This document shows, in pieces, positions 1 to 14,245 of a stretch of DNA of 64,000 nt; position 1 is the first letter of the stretch; each line of letters opens with the position of its first letter. The position numbers and the translations under genes are program-made. The notes under the pieces are model-generated. The model made no database searches and was not told where the DNA came from. It saw nothing but the letters and a program-made list of their open reading frames with translations. The DNA lies in assembly GCF_030848805.1 (NCBI RefSeq), contig NC_092365.1, positions 16,669,049 to 16,733,048 on the forward strand, given 5' to 3'. The DNA is from Temnothorax longispinosus. Its lineage: Eukaryota > Arthropoda > Insecta > Hymenoptera > Formicidae.

Positions 1-3000
1 GCGGTGTAAGAAGCGAATGGTCACGGTATAGGATACGTAAGTAAAGAACGCACTCGGGCCGACCTCTGGCCGATGATCGATACTCCCTCGTCGTGTATTT
101 CACGCGAATTCGCACGAATGCAACGATAAGCGAATTTTGATCGCCTATATACAAATATACAGCATTCGTTCATGATAAGCTGTACTAAAACCAGCCGGTT
201 TTGCATACCGTTATTGCACACGCACGCGTTGTTTCCTCCCTGCCTCCTCCTCCCCATCTAGCATTTATATTCCAGTTTATAGGAAACTGCACGGTGCATA
301 TCGTGCGAATACAATCGGCCACGCTTTAATAGCGAACGATCATGCACCCATCCAGCAAGGTGATTAATTAAACGCCATTGACATTTACCTAATTGTTAAT
401 ACATACGGGCTCGCTACCATTAAGGCATTAAGTTTTCATATTACGTTTTTCAATCAGACTATTGCGCAATCGAGTCACGATATATTTAATGTCGAAAATT
501 AGAAAGCTGCAATGGAGATAACGATCTACCATGGAATTTTCATTAAATCGAGACTACAAATTTATCGAATCTATCAGAGAATCCGCTATTGACATTTACC
601 GCGGTGAATAGAGATATGCCAGCGTACAGATCCTAATATAAATTGACCAGTCTGGCAAATTCGTTATATCCCGAAAAAGTACACACGCGCGCTCACACAC
701 ACACATACACACATACGCACACTTTCTTGACAGTCCCTTTCATCACGCGAAAAGCGATTGATAACAAACCCTATCGCGGGCAAAGGGAATCAAAGGATCG
801 AAAGGCCAGCTTTAATGCACAGGTATAGACTCGCACTAAAAATTCTAACTTTGTCCGGAAGCAAATTTTGTTTCAAAGGGTATCGATATCCTCCCTCTCC
901 TCCCCCTACCCTCGGTTCGCCACACTTCACCCCCGCCGCCGTTTGATCTGGCGAAATCCAGATCGCGTCAGTCAATAGAGACAGCGAAACGGGAGTATGA
1001 AAAATGGATCCGAGAGGGAGTTAAAGCGATTTGAGCCGCGTCAGACGTGACGATTTTGTCGGCGGTCGCGAATCGCGACAAGACACAGGAGGCCATTCAG
1101 AGGCAGCGAAGGGATACGGTGGGGCGAGGAGAGGAAGGAGACGAACGGAAGAACCTTTGCAAATACACTCCGGCGGTCGGCTTACGACGGATCGACCGCA
1201 CGGTCGCCGTACGGCTCGTGCGGAATATAAATGTAAACGGCGGGAATATGCGGCCGATTCGCTCGCAATTCTATTCACGTCCCGACACTCCTACGCCCCG
1301 GCTGTCACCGTCCGACCAGAATCGCGCGGCGAACCCCCGCGTTTGATCCCCCTCGCCCGATTCCACAAATCTGCATCCCCTTATCGGGGCGAGAGTGCGT
1401 TCGGGAACCCGAAACTATGCGCGGCAGCTACTCGCGGTCATCTAATTCAGTGCTTCTCAAATGGTATTACGCGAGAATAAATCCGTAGTACGTCGATTAA
1501 TTCTGTCTCGGTCGATTAATTTCAACCCCTACATCTTGTAGAACTTCGGTTACTATGAATGACACGCGGGGGGGGGGGGCTCTATTGATACAATTTATTT
1601 TACTTGCGTTCACGTGATTACAATACTAGTTCTTTTAATTTTATCATCGTCATATATAATCACTTTTTATTATTACATCATTTGCAGTCAAATTTAATTA
1701 ACCGTATTAAATTGACGCAATTATATTATGACACTTATAGAGAAAAGAGTAGGCATTACTCTTGCGAAGTTTGAGAAACACTGACTTAAATCGCTCGAAT
1801 GACAAATACGATGCACGTTGAGGTCGGAATTTATGTACTCTCCGAATATTTTTACTTATAACAGGGATTATATGTTTCGTTTGTTTCATCTACGCGGTCT
1901 TTCAAATCTCTTATTCCATCCACTGAATCATTATGATGTAGCGTATGATAAATGTGTAAGAGGTAACTGAGAGTTGAGAGTTCTCCTCTCTGAAAACGAC
2001 TCTCGATAAATTTACTCAACTGCGAGAAACTTTTACGTAGGTACGTAGGTACGCGAACTTAACTTTGAAATTATGTATGATTGGCTCTAAAGGGATGCGT
2101 CTAAACTATAAATTTAAGCTTACAAGATATAAACTATGATATAAGGTGAGAAACACATATAAATAAATATGATTTCGAAGTTATGGCATTTTTATGAACA
2201 TTAAATTTTCTCGGAGCGAGAAAATGAAATGTCTATATGATTTCGTAAATGGAAAAGACGAAGTTCGCTGAAAAAAAGGGAAATGTATTTGCGAGAGTTT
2301 CAAAATGAATATTCTCAAGAAAATAATATTTCTAACGAACTTTTCGCATGTTGCATAACAAGTAGTATACACTTGCGTTTTAAAGTAATTACTATTTTGC
2401 GCATTGTAATACTGTATTATAAATGGTTAAATATTCGAGTTAAAACTGGAGATAAATACTCGCGGAATATAATATCTAGAACATATAAATGAGAATGTGG
2501 TCGCGCGCGTTGCTTTGCTCGCCCGATGGATTATATTGATTGAACAAATTTATCGAAATTTCCCTTTTTAATAAATCATCGACATATAAACGGGATTATG
2601 CTACGCAATTGATAAATATTAAAATACGAGATTAATTATGACAGTACTCACTAATTAAACGCGACGCTATACAACTTGGAGTCGATTCGTTCCATAACAG
2701 CGACGTTTCGCTAATGAATTAATTAATAATTAAGATAGGAGTGATCGAAAAAAATCAATCAAAATTTAGCATGACACTTACAATACATTTGCAAATAAAT
2801 ACCGTGAAATACATATATTATTGAAAAACGGTTGATATACGGCTTGAATTCGATTCGGCGATTCAATCCGAAAATGATAAGCAGATTACACTCAAACCCG
2901 GCAATAAATTTAAAGCACAGCACGGAATATATTTCATGCATCGTTAAAGGAATAATTATCGCTTGTAAGTATCGCGATAAAACGATAATTTATAATTCCG

Positions 3001-3920
3001 ATTCGCCATTATCGTTTCGATCCCTAAGTACTTTAAATGAATAAATCATATGAAATATCTACTTAAACAGTCGCCTATGGATGCGCTTATGAATCATTAA
3101 ACTCGAGAGTTAATTAATCACGCGGTTCATTGCTATATAATTATTACAGTTATAGGAAATGATTGCGTTTCGAAAGATATTAACACGACGATACATAGAG
3201 CCGACGTGATATTGAATATTTCCCGCGGAATAAAAATGCTGGATATTCGCTTCCTTGAATATCAAATATTAATTCCAATCAACGAGCTTATTATCGTTCA
3301 TTTTGCACCTCATCCTAGTTTCATCTATAGTAATAATTAATTTCGTTCGATTGAGACTATTGAGAGCGTTTTGGAAGTCCTACGGATATTGTTACTTGAA
3401 TTCCTGGTATGTTCCAATTTGATTCATGTTTACGTGTTGTTTACGTATTATATAATAAATACGTTTATGTCATAGTCGAAATTAATTTCGGCTCGAATTA
3501 ACACGTTTCAAAGTTAAGAGCTCGGCGTATAGTTATCGCAACGCGCCGCACCGGCCGGTCGAGCTCGTTCGACGAGTTCGTATCATTCGCTCTCGATCGG
3601 TACTTGAGCGACGCTCGCTAAAACGCGGTTGACGCGCTTCCGCGATAAACTCACGCTCGAGAACGTACGATCACGTGAATTGCGGTTGAGACCTGCACAA
3701 ATTTCGATCTCGGAGCTGTTAATGCTCCATGCTCCGTGTGAAAACTAGGTGAGAGGGCGAGCAACGAGAGCAAGCGAGCGAGAGAGAGAGAGAGAGATGG
3801 GGGCGGGGAGAAAGAGAGAAAGAGAGAGAGAGAGAGAAAGCAAGCGCGAGAGCGAGCCGAGTAATTACATAACTTACCTCCGGGATGGCGAACGTAAGTG
3901 CGCTGTTCGTGACACCCGCT

Positions 3921-4600
3921 AGTTTTCCGGTTAAGCCGGAGGATATTTACTCGATTGCAGCCTCTTTCTTGCGCGATCGAGTAAGCTGAGTGTCCCGGTC
4001 GCAACGCGACTGAAATACGGAAGATAATTTGAGGAATTAACACGCAAGTCGGAACGATCTTTTTTTACTCAGCGTCCCGGTAGAGCAATATACCCGTTTC
4101 GAGAAAGAGATTTTTAGAAAACCTTGCAAAACCTTTCAATCTAAAGGTTCCAAATCTTTCTTTTTTTCGTTTTTTAGAGGAGAAATCCGATACTTTTCCT
4201 ATTGACCGTGAGATATTTACCCGATTGCATCCACCTTACCGCGCAATCAAGCGGCATATCGTCGTCGTTCGACACGACTGAGATAATTAAGATTTCCAAT
4301 TTAGGAAATTAAAAAGTGTGTGCACACTGTGCACACTTGGGGGCATACAAACGCTATAATCTGAAAAGAACATAGTGGTAATAACGTTTTATTAAAGAAA
4401 TTTTCTTTAATACAGCCTTCAAGTCAAATTAAAAACTTTAAACTGCAATGTGCACGCTTTTTAAAAAAGAAACTCGACAGTTTTCCTGTTAAGTCGAGAA
4501 AATTTACTCGATTGCATCCTCTTTCTTGCGCGGTCAAGCAACGTTTCAAGTATCATCTCAACACGACAGAAATATAAATCAGATTTTTAATTTAAGAAGT
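3921..4600. repeat. Three diverged copies of a short repeat
   Basis: A motif reading roughly AGTTTTCCNGTTAAG, then ATTTACTCGATTGCATCC, then CTTNCGCGATCAAGC recurs from about 3921, 4190 and 4478. Spacing is about 270-290 bases. Each copy is followed by a variant of AACACGACTGAAATA. The copies are clearly related but diverged. No coding potential is evident. Confidence 0.65.
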
Positions 4601-6283
4601 TCCCAGCGCCTTCAAGATAATCAGATCTATAAGAAAATTAGATTTAAGAAATAAAGCATAAGTAATTTGTTTCTGGCATTCTGAAAAAAAGAAAATCTAT
4701 ATACCACTTTTAAATCTTTAAACCGATTCAAGAGTTTAAAAAATTTTTCTCATCCGTTTTTCGAGAGATAGTATTTTAATATTTCTCTAACTAACAATAA
4801 GTCCGAGATATATTTGTTCGAACGCAACCTCGCATTTCAGGATTGGTGAGATCGCTGGTTCCGCGAGGAGATCGGATTTCACGTCGCACAATTGCTATTA
4901 ATATGATAGAAGCGATGATGCGTTATTAATTGTTTCCGCACTTCATTAGAAGCGCTCAATAAAATCACGTATGCTTGTTACGCTTTAATCGACTCCAATG
5001 AGATCGCGCACGAGAGAATTGCGAGAAGGGGGATTAACGGCGCGCCATTTCACGCCGAAAATATTACACGTGACCTGCCTGTCGCGGCACGCCGCGCGCC
5101 GCGCTGCGCCGGGACGAACGTGCTCCAACGTTGCACGTCCGTTGACAGCTTCGCGTAATTGCCCGATCAACTTTAATGACTTTAATGCGAAATTTCATAC
5201 GTTACGGCAAAAGTTTTAATTAAGGTCGCAAGCCGAAGAAAATCCGATTACACAGCGCGGCGGCGACACGGCGGAAAAATTGTCGCTGTACGCGAATACA
5301 GAGAAGCGCGGATTAAATAGCCGCGTGTTACCGATTAAACTTATCGAGTCGAGAGGGTTCTGTTAATTCGCGCGTGATTCTACCTCACTTGATTTTACAA
5401 CGCGATGTCGTATTATCACGTGAGCGATTTTTAATTCCAGAATTGTGTCACACACGTGAACACGTCTCGCTTAGCTTGTACAAGAGAGGGATAGAGGGAG
5501 ACAGAGAAACAGAGAGATAGAGAGAGATAATGGTGAGCAGTGGCAGCCATCCGATATCCGCGTAATGCACTAGGGGAATACCGGAGATTCGGCTAAAACG
5601 CTAATCATCACGCACCAATTATCCATTCAATTATATCTCTCACTCTGTTGCCCAAGAGCGGGCCTTCGCACATTTGCCCATAACACTCCGTCGATCATAC
5701 GTGGACATTATCAAATGTATTAGAACAGATACAGTACAGAAAGAATATATAATAAACGGAGATGCAGAAAGAGAAATGAAAAATGCAAGACTACATCGGA
5801 AATGCACAAAAGATAAAATGCTTGCTTATATATTCTATATATGTATATGTAAAGAACTGCGTGAAAAATATATTATAGTATAAATTACACAAAAATATAT
5901 TCCTTTTTACAACATTTTATTGTAAGGTTAGGATATACCTAATGTTATATATTTATTAATTAAGAATTGAAAATTAATTTATATATATGTAGAATTTTTT
6001 TACTATAAATAATACAGAAATTACAATACAAATTGTAAGAAATTGCGAAGGTTTTAAGCTATGCTATGAACATATAAAAATTTACATTGTACACTTAACA
6101 ATGCTTATACATTATAATTAGTCAATTTTTATCAGTCTTAAAAAGTTACTATATTATAATTTTCATATTAAGCATAACAAAATGTATATACCAAAACTGT
6201 AAAAGCACTCAGGATTGCATGATTTCAGTTGCAAGATTTTTTCTCGCTTTAATGAAATGTGGTTGTTATTAATTGTACATTAA

Positions 6284-6630
6284 AATATTCGAGTAATTAC
6301 AGTAATTCTTCTGTAAAATATAAAACGTATGTAATATTTTTAAGCAAAAATGTTGTAATCCATTATTACATCAGTGTATTCCAAAGTAACAAATTTACTA
6401 CGATATTTTCTTCGAACACATTTTAAACCGAGTAATTTAAATTAGCCTGTACTTAAAAATATACGAATAATTATTTTATATAATCCCTTCCGTAGAATAT
6501 AAAACGTACATAATATTTTTAAAGAAAAATATCACAATTTTTGTCATAATGTCAGTATGTTCCAGAATGATAAATTTACCGCGATATTTTCTTCGTATAT
6601 ATTCCAGATCGAGTAATTTAAATTAATAAC
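6284..6630. repeat. Two-copy AT-rich tandem duplication, about 180 bp unit
   Basis: Two adjacent AT-rich segments share blocks in the same order: ATATAAAACGTA (about 6320 and 6499), TAATATTTTTAA, and CGATATTTTCTTCG (about 6401 and 6582), ending in CGAGTAATTTAAATTA. The offset is about 180 bases throughout, so this is a diverged tandem duplication. Confidence 0.6.
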
Positions 6631-9600
6631 ACGTACCCGTCATATGTATGTATATATATTGCGAATAATCTTCTCAATAATATGTATCTCGCATACTAAT
6701 AAGTATTTCCGATTTAGTGAAACAGCGACGCCGGCCGTCGTAAACCCGTTTGCCATGATCGCGAGTTTATCCACAGCAGTACCAATCCGCCGAGATATTG
6801 GCAGTCTCCCGTCTCCCGACTCTGTTTCTTCACTGATTGAGAGCCTGTTGCAATTAAGCAGGAGAAATCCTCGAAGGCTCGTCGAGGGGGAAGGAAGGTG
6901 ATCGGTTTATTGGTGATGCGCTAAGCACTAATACCGATATATATGGCGCGCCCTCGCCGTTGAGGGCGTCCGCCCGCCCGCCCGCTCGCCCGTTTTCAAT
7001 TTGTCCCTCACGAAATACCGCCATTTATCTTTATTTTCCTTAAGCTAAGCCACGGACTTATCGTTATCGGCCGCGGCACGCGAGGCCGGTTTCCTCCGAG
7101 GAACGTTACCCGCCCGCCGTTCCGCGCGGATCCAATCTCACGGAACGATCTTTCTGACCCCCCGCTTGAGCTCTATCCACCTCTAATGCTATCCCTCGCG
7201 ATCATTCGTAAAGGACGGGAAACACACTTTTGGCGTTTCACGGTTGTCAAGCGATTCTCGGCCTCCGCCGTTGAACAGTCGCTTCCGACGTTCTTAGGGG
7301 GCTTAACACTTTTTAAACTCCCTTGAAATACTGTGTGATATACAAAAGGTGAAATTCCGAAGATGTAATCCGTCGAACTGGAATGCTCGATGAATGTGCA
7401 TTGAACCTAATTCCTTTGAATGTCCATTGAATGAATTGAACCTAAGCTATGTCAAATGAAATACGTATTCGAAACTTGTATCAATCAACAGAACAATTGA
7501 CGTATTGTCCTTAACAATTTTTTTCGGATTTTTTTTATTTGAAAATGCTACGTCTTGAGAAAGTGTTCCTGAAAAAAAAAGACAAACAAAGATTGAGAAA
7601 GAAAACATGTTGCAAAGCTTTCTAATGTGCTAAGTAAAATCGAGAAAGTTAATTACTTCTCGACAAAGGACCTTTCTTCCAGGTAGATAGAACCATTTAA
7701 GAATTTTATGATCATAAAAACTTAAGTCCATCCCGTCGGCAATAGTATGATTTATTGCCTGTATCTCTTATTTCGACATCCCTATTGTGCTTTAAACTCC
7801 TCTCGAGGACAGCTACAATGGGGGAATCGTGCACCGTGGCTGATAATGGACGACGCGCTTTGAATACGGACGTACGGCGTATGGTACACGTTGGATTTTA
7901 ACAATTTGCATAACCGGGACATATGACCCGTACGAATAGAACAACGCGCGGTTAACTCACACATTCTTCCTTATTTTGCGAAACAAAAGGAAATTTTAAT
8001 GAAACTCATTAACGTAAAATTGTAACGTTGCCGTTTTATCGTAGTTTCACATTTGTGGTTCTTTAAAGAGAAAGAAAATCCGAAAATATATAGCACCGCA
8101 CTGTCTGTATGTTGCTTCAACCGATTTATATTTCAATGAATGACGAATATATGTATAGCAACGAGATTTACCGCAATATTCTTTTTTCTCGTTATTATCC
8201 CAAAAATTACATTTCCGTGCTACTCCGTTTTTCTCCGTGGCTGTTCAATTGTCGTGTTGCAAAAAAGAAATTAAAAGCAATATATATTAACAATAGCAAG
8301 AATAATAATAACAACAACGTAATAACGCGTTTCGCAATTGTTCTCGTCACGGCTATTGTTGTTGCTTTCCCGAAAATTTCCCCGACAACTATTCATTCGC
8401 GAACCGCATGCTGCACGATGCCGTGCACAACTTTACGAATAAACAATGCGTTAGCCCAACGGATAATATCGAAATTAACGAGCCCGTTCATACGTGCGAC
8501 GATCGATCGCTCAGGTAGAACGCGTGCGAATCGGCCAAATCCTCGATAGGGGAGAAAAAAAGGGAAAACGCTTCGCGAGTAATTCCCACCGTGACTTATC
8601 GCCCCTATCCGCACGGTTATTCATACTCGCCACGAAGCACGGTGAAATTGATCGGCGCCGCCGGTCAAGAGCGCGCGAAACAGGCGCGATTATAAAGGGC
8701 GAAAAAAAGAAGAGAGAAGGAGGGAGACGCGAGAGGAGGAAAAAAGAAGAAGTGGAAAGTTTCTCGCGTTCCGGATCCGTGTCGTGCGAAACGAGGAAAT
8801 TGCAACGAGCGCGCGTGTGCGGTAGGTAATAGGGGATAATGGATAATAATCTAATATAGCACCCGAGCTCGAAAGTTTTGCACGCGTGCAATCGTTGCAT
8901 CCCCCGGAACTTTCGAGTACCCTTTCGAGCAGCCGGACAGCGCTCGAAATCCCGGAGTGTTTGCCACCCTCTCCACCCGTCCTCTCGACTCGTCGGCGAT
9001 TTTTATCCCGGAGGGAGCGTTTCGCGCTGAACGCTCGCGAGTATTTAACGATTTGCGCGCGCGCTACTTTTTTCCCGGCAATGGATTTGCGATAAAAATG
9101 GGATGTTAATTACTTCGGATTTCTCTCTTTCTCTCTTTTTTTTTCTTTTTTCTTGTTTCTTTTTTCTTTGGAGGTTTTTTCGCTCGTCAGCCGACTGGTT
9201 GCACGGATTAAACACCGCCGTCGACACAGCTCCGCTGGAAGGATTTCCTTTTAATCTTCATGCGCGCGAGCGACACGGCGCAAAAATGCGACAATGGCGT
9301 TTTGTGTTTCACAAAGAGGATTTATTAACCTTTATTTAGAAGTAAAAACGATCGGTTTGCCATGAGAGTAGTCACGTGCGCTACGTGCATTGGTATTTTC
9401 GATCATCCGTGTATCTCTGAACTATTTTTCCATATGGGACACATTTGAGATATACATCTGTATCGCAAAACGACCGCGGCAGCATGAACGATCACTGGAA
9501 TTTATCGTCGCTTACTATTTATCTCTGTAGTCGCGTGTGTAAAATATAATTAAATATACTGGGAAAGACGCGTATATAAAAGACCGATTTTGAATTATCA

Positions 9601-12599
9601 ATTATAAATTAATAATTTAATTTATGAATAATTAAATAAATGATTAAATTATACTATTTAAAGTAATTATCCACTCAATTCAATACTGGCAAAGTTGCGC
9701 GTTGCGATAGAAAATTATATTTTAATTTTATGTAATTATATATACTACATATACATTAACTGTATACATATGTGTATACTAAATGTATACTATATATAAT
9801 AATATTCCATTCTCCTTTTAATTTTACGTAAAACATTTTTCACGTAAATTCACGGCATTCGGAAAATGTAAGCTGATTTACGAAAATACGTCCCAAGGAA
9901 ATCAGGTTGTACCAACTAATCACTCGCTAATGCGTCTACCGTGCCGTTCGCTGTCGCATAATTTTCTACTCGCTGACAAAGAGAATGATTAATGTCCGCG
10001 TGGCATCTGTAACAAGCTATACGTGCCGCACAATACGACTAAATGCAGTACCTGTCATTTGCTTTGCGCATGTGAATTTCGCGATTTTGTCCGCTTATCT
10101 ACTTTCGCTTCGACAATGTTTACGTTGGCGTCGAATCGGCCGCGGTGTCGAAACTGTCGTCCCGTCGTCATAAATACGCGAGAAGAAAACGCAACCGTGC
10201 AAGTCCGAAATCTGACAAAGACGAATAGCCGGTGCGCGGCGAACTGTCGCCATAAGCGTGAACGATCGTCGCCCGACTAAAACGTATCGTTTCTGAAATT
10301 CACGTTATTTTCCCGCAAACCGTATCCGTTCCTTGTCGCATTTCAGCGCGCGGTCGCGCTTATCGCGCCCGATAATTTTCATCCCGCGGCTACGAAAACA
10401 ATTTGTCGCGCGTCGCGTCGTTTCAGTCTCGCGTGCAAAAACCTCCCCTTTACTCGCCCGCCTGCCCCCCTCGACGCGCGTCGACGCGCGAGAACGTTCA
10501 TTTACGGATGCAACGCGAATTTATGAGTCTTTCGCACGGAGGAGCGGATGGATTCGCCGGCGCCAAGATGCACCCGACAGTAAAAATTCGGGACATTTCC
10601 TTCTCGAATCGTTGTAACGTTCCGGCAAGTGGGAAGATCTGGATATTGCAGCTGCAACGGGAAAATTGCCATATCAGTTGCGAGTTTCTGAGGGGCAAAT
10701 TGCGATAAATTCCCCGCGACTCGATGTTAAATTGCGTGCGCGCGCGCGCGTTTCATATAAAAATACCGAAACATTATTTCTTCCGGTATTTTCTCTTTCT
10801 GCTTATTTCTACTTTTCTTTTTAAATTTCGCAATCTTTAGATATCCGTCGATCCTAGAAGCATTCTTCTCAGTGTCCCTGTACAGCAAGAAAACGTAGAG
10901 TTAATCCCGCGGAAAATTATATGCGAACGGAGAGTGTCTGAAACGAGATTCCATACGCACATTCGTCAAACGTCGCCCCCACACGTATACGCGCGAAGGG
11001 TGTACGTGTCAAGGTGGCACGTCCCCCGGGGAGGGCGACGAGAAATCTCCCTCGATTTCTCCCGACGCGTGCTGCACGTAGGTGAATTTTGCGAGTGAGA
11101 CGTCGCGGAAAGCGGTAGATCGTGCGTGTGTGCTCGGGACGTGACTTAACAGTCGCGCGGCGGCGCGACAATAGCGCGTTCCTTCCGGTCCATATGGGGC
11201 ACCGTACAAGATCGCGGCGCCGGGGCACGACCCCCATTACGTTACGCGGAGCAATATGTCAGCGTACGCGCGCGCACGTGATACGACGATAATGCGCTTT
11301 CTATCTCACTTCCACTCTCCTTCGCCCCCCTCCCGTTTCCCCTCTCTTCTAGAAAACCTCCGGCTTACGACCTCGACGACTTACGGGGACGGGAGTTTAT
11401 GAACTGCGTAAGCAGCGTTATACGCGGAACAAAACGCGGGCGGACCTCTCCTCGTGCTATAAATCAGGCTGCAGATGGGGGCGGACGTAAACAGCCACTG
11501 GTAACGCGAAACCGATAAAGCGCGAGCGCACCCCATGCGAGCTGACTCCGATACTGACGGAAAGACGGACGGGAACAAGATCGTGGACCCCGGCGATTTC
11601 AGAGAGAACAGAAGATTAATTTCGCGCGAGCTATCTTTGCTCGGAAAACACGAATTAACAAAATATATGATCGGAATTTCTTTTACAAAATTAAGATCGA
11701 TATAAAATATAAAATCTTTTTACGTAATTATATATATCTATATAATCAGATTGTGGTGATTACTTCTTATATTTAATAATATTTAGTTATTTGTGTGTTC
11801 GATATTTGATTATCTTTTAATTCTGCAGACTAATCTTTTTCTCTGAATCCTGATTAATCCTTTCCGATCACGTTCAATCTTTACACTTTTTATTTTCTTC
11901 GTTTCGTTTATTTATTCTGTTTTTTTTTGTACCTTTTTATATTGCTATCCTATGGCCATTACTCCGTGTAATCAGAGTTTCTCTATATTTTAACTTTTAC
12001 CGATTTGCGAGCGATATTTAGTACCTTCTGTATTGACCAATTTAATGGGTTCGCAATAAAAATTACGTTGATCGTAAGTTTCGCGTTATGGTTAATCTAT
12101 TCGAACTTTTTAGTAACCACGGTACAATATCCAATATCACTTTATTGCCCAATATCCTTCTCCGTTTTTGTTTCGCATTTTGTACCTAAGATAAATCTCC
12201 GCTTTTATATCCACAAGTCGAAGCGGAAAATCTTAAATCAGTGATCAAAGTAATTATATTCTTCTCCGTTTTTGTTCTTTATTTTTGTACCTAAAGTAAA
12301 CTTACGCTTTTATATCTGCTAGTCGAAGCGGGAAATTGACAATAAAAGTAACGGCGAATGAAAAGAGTCTTTCTTATTCTCATATGTGTGCGTGTATATA
12401 TGTATCTGTATATGTATACGTCATATTTTAAAGTGACGGATAATATGAGTGGACATCTGGTAATACTCAGTACGCAAATAACTGTTACAAGTTATTTGTA
12501 TAATAATGTAGAAAGATATGTGACTGAACGGCGAAGTCGTAGTTTATACTTACCTCTGGAGACGGAGTATCTAGACTTTATTAAGTATAGCACTAAAGA

Positions 12600-12600
<1 letters not shown>

Positions 12601-12648
<48 letters not shown>
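12601..12648. repeat. (GA)n microsatellite
   Basis: A nearly uninterrupted run of GA dinucleotides about 48 bases long. The open frame running through it is a by-product of the repeat. Confidence 0.95.
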
Positions 12649-12650
<2 letters not shown>

Positions 12651-13603
12651 TTAAGTCCATCCGTACAGTATCCGAAATAACCGAGGTAATATTCGTGAAT
12701 CCGCGTAGCAGATGGCTAATCTGAATACAAAGATTAATTAGTCTTTATGTTGATAACACTACAAAAAAAACATCCACCGCGATACGTCTGACAAAGTTAA
12801 GCTTATCATTTATTATTTTTGCGTACAAAAAAATAGAAATCTATTATTACGCAATTTTAGCCAATGGAAGCCATATCGATTTACGTGTATCGCTTATATA
12901 TAACTTCGGTGTGTCTCTCGCACGTGCAACATGCATCCCGATAAGCAGATATCTCTCGATATAGAGTAGGTGTCAGCGTTGCCTGTAGAAAATACCTTCG
13001 CTCTTCTCGCTACTCGCGAGAGACGCGTCGGAGTTATATCGTAATTATATCACAGCGAAGTCAACGTTCAAAAGGTGTAACTCGTTTCCCCATTGCGTAC
13101 TTGACACGATAATGCAGCGTAGGGGCCCGTCAGCCCGTGGCGACGTGGAGGCGACGCGTTCTTGATACTCGTCAAGCGACGTGCCAGGTGCTTGTAACGA
13201 ATACTTCCGCGTTACGTTACAGCAAAGTTGTCCCACGTGCATAACAGACGTGTACGTCGCGAGACATGTCGTGGAAAATCGAGCCGATGGAATACGCGAA
13301 TATATTACGATTATGGTATTGGTATTGTGTAAATTAATATTTCAATATATTTATTTAAATGCGAGAAAAAAATTCGGCGAAAAGGGGAAATACTTGGCTG
13401 TTTTGCAATCTGACAATATCATGAAATCTAATTTAAATTGAAATCTCAAGGATTCAGCAGACAATTTAAAAAAAAATCAAATTAAGGCTAATTCGAGCCT
13501 CAAGCATGCGATAATTCAATTGTTCTCTTTACGCAACTTTAGCGGTTTCTAATTCAAGTCCTTACGCACCTCTGATATTTCGTAAATAGTAAAATCGTCA
13601 TCT

Positions 13604-13943
13604 TTAAGGTAGTTCTCCGGTCCTTGTACTAGAGAAAATCGATTTTCTATAGATTTTCTTGAAACTGTGAATATACGTTAATTTAAGTGTGCTTTATGCG
13701 TATAAACTTCAGTACCTCTTGCGGTATAAAAATCGAGATACTGAGCCTCCAAAGTTTCAATTTTTACCAAAATTTAGTAAAAGTTGAAACTTTGAGGCTC
13801 GGTATCTTGATTTTTTATACCGCAAGAGGTACTGAAGTTTATACCATAAAGCACAAATAAATTAACGTATATTCACAGTTTCAAGAAAATCTATAGAAAA
13901 TCGATTTTCTCTATAGTATACAAGGACCGGAGAACTACCTTAA
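13604..13943. mobile_element. TTAA-flanked foldback MITE
   Basis: The two halves of this 340-base segment are near-perfect reverse complements, with arms of about 165 bases (about 13604-13768 and 13779-13943) and a loop of only about ten bases. The outer ends read TTAA-GGTAGTTCTCCGG and CCGGAGAACTACC-TTAA, so the palindrome is bounded by TTAA on both sides. TTAA target duplications are typical of piggyBac-type transposition. The element has no coding capacity, so it would be a non-autonomous derivative. The family is inferred only from the TTAA. Confidence 0.8.
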
Positions 13944-14135
13944 GGAACATGAAACAAAAGAAAATACCCTCACTCTTGTCATGAAACTTCGGTATGCGTA
14001 AGATAAATGTTTGAAGAAACCTTTTCTCTTCGTCCATTGTATTCCCACCATTCCTGGAATGTTTAGACCCTTTAGAGCTTTCGGAACTAATTGTGTTTCT
14101 AGCCAATCACACGTATGTTTCTGCAAAAGACGAGT

Positions 14136-14171
14136 TATATAAAGCCAGTATCTCGGGATCGGTCAGTCAGT
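14136..14171 (+). promoter_or_regulatory. TATA box plus TCAGT initiator
   Basis: TATATAAA lies at 14136-14143 and two overlapping TCAGT initiator motifs at 14163-14171. If the A at 14165 is +1, the TATA box starts at -29, the canonical spacing for an arthropod core promoter. A CCAAT element lies about 35 bases further upstream. The predicted transcript would have an 81-base leader before the ATG at 14246. Confidence 0.7.
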
Positions 14172-14245
14172 CTCGAATTTTAAGGCAAGAAACTCACTCG
14201 AGTTCGCTCAATATTCACCGAGTCGCACCCCAGAGAAATTCGAAA

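Larger units (their letters stand above)
1..14135. other. Gene-free interval with diverged repeats and CpG-rich patches
   Basis: I found no open frame here with recognisable protein content and sensible splice sites. Open frames of 60-150 codons occur in CpG-rich patches (about 1.0-1.5, 8.4-9.1, 10.0-11.5 kb), but they overlap on both strands and look like chance. The interval holds a GA-rich run near 3780-3845, a threefold diverged repeat at 3.9-4.6 kb, a tandem duplication at 6.28-6.63 kb, a GA microsatellite at 12.6 kb and a foldback element at 13.6 kb. Distal exons or enhancers could be missed. Confidence 0.6.

Noticed and set aside
1031..1480. 149-codon open frame in a CpG-rich patch
   Set aside because: Arg/Gly-rich composition, overlapping frames on the other strand and in another frame, and no motif. 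It is best explained by GC-rich sequence with few stops.
12358..12654. 98-codon frame ending in repeated Glu-Arg
   Set aside because: The end is the GA microsatellite in translation, and the rest has no coding features.
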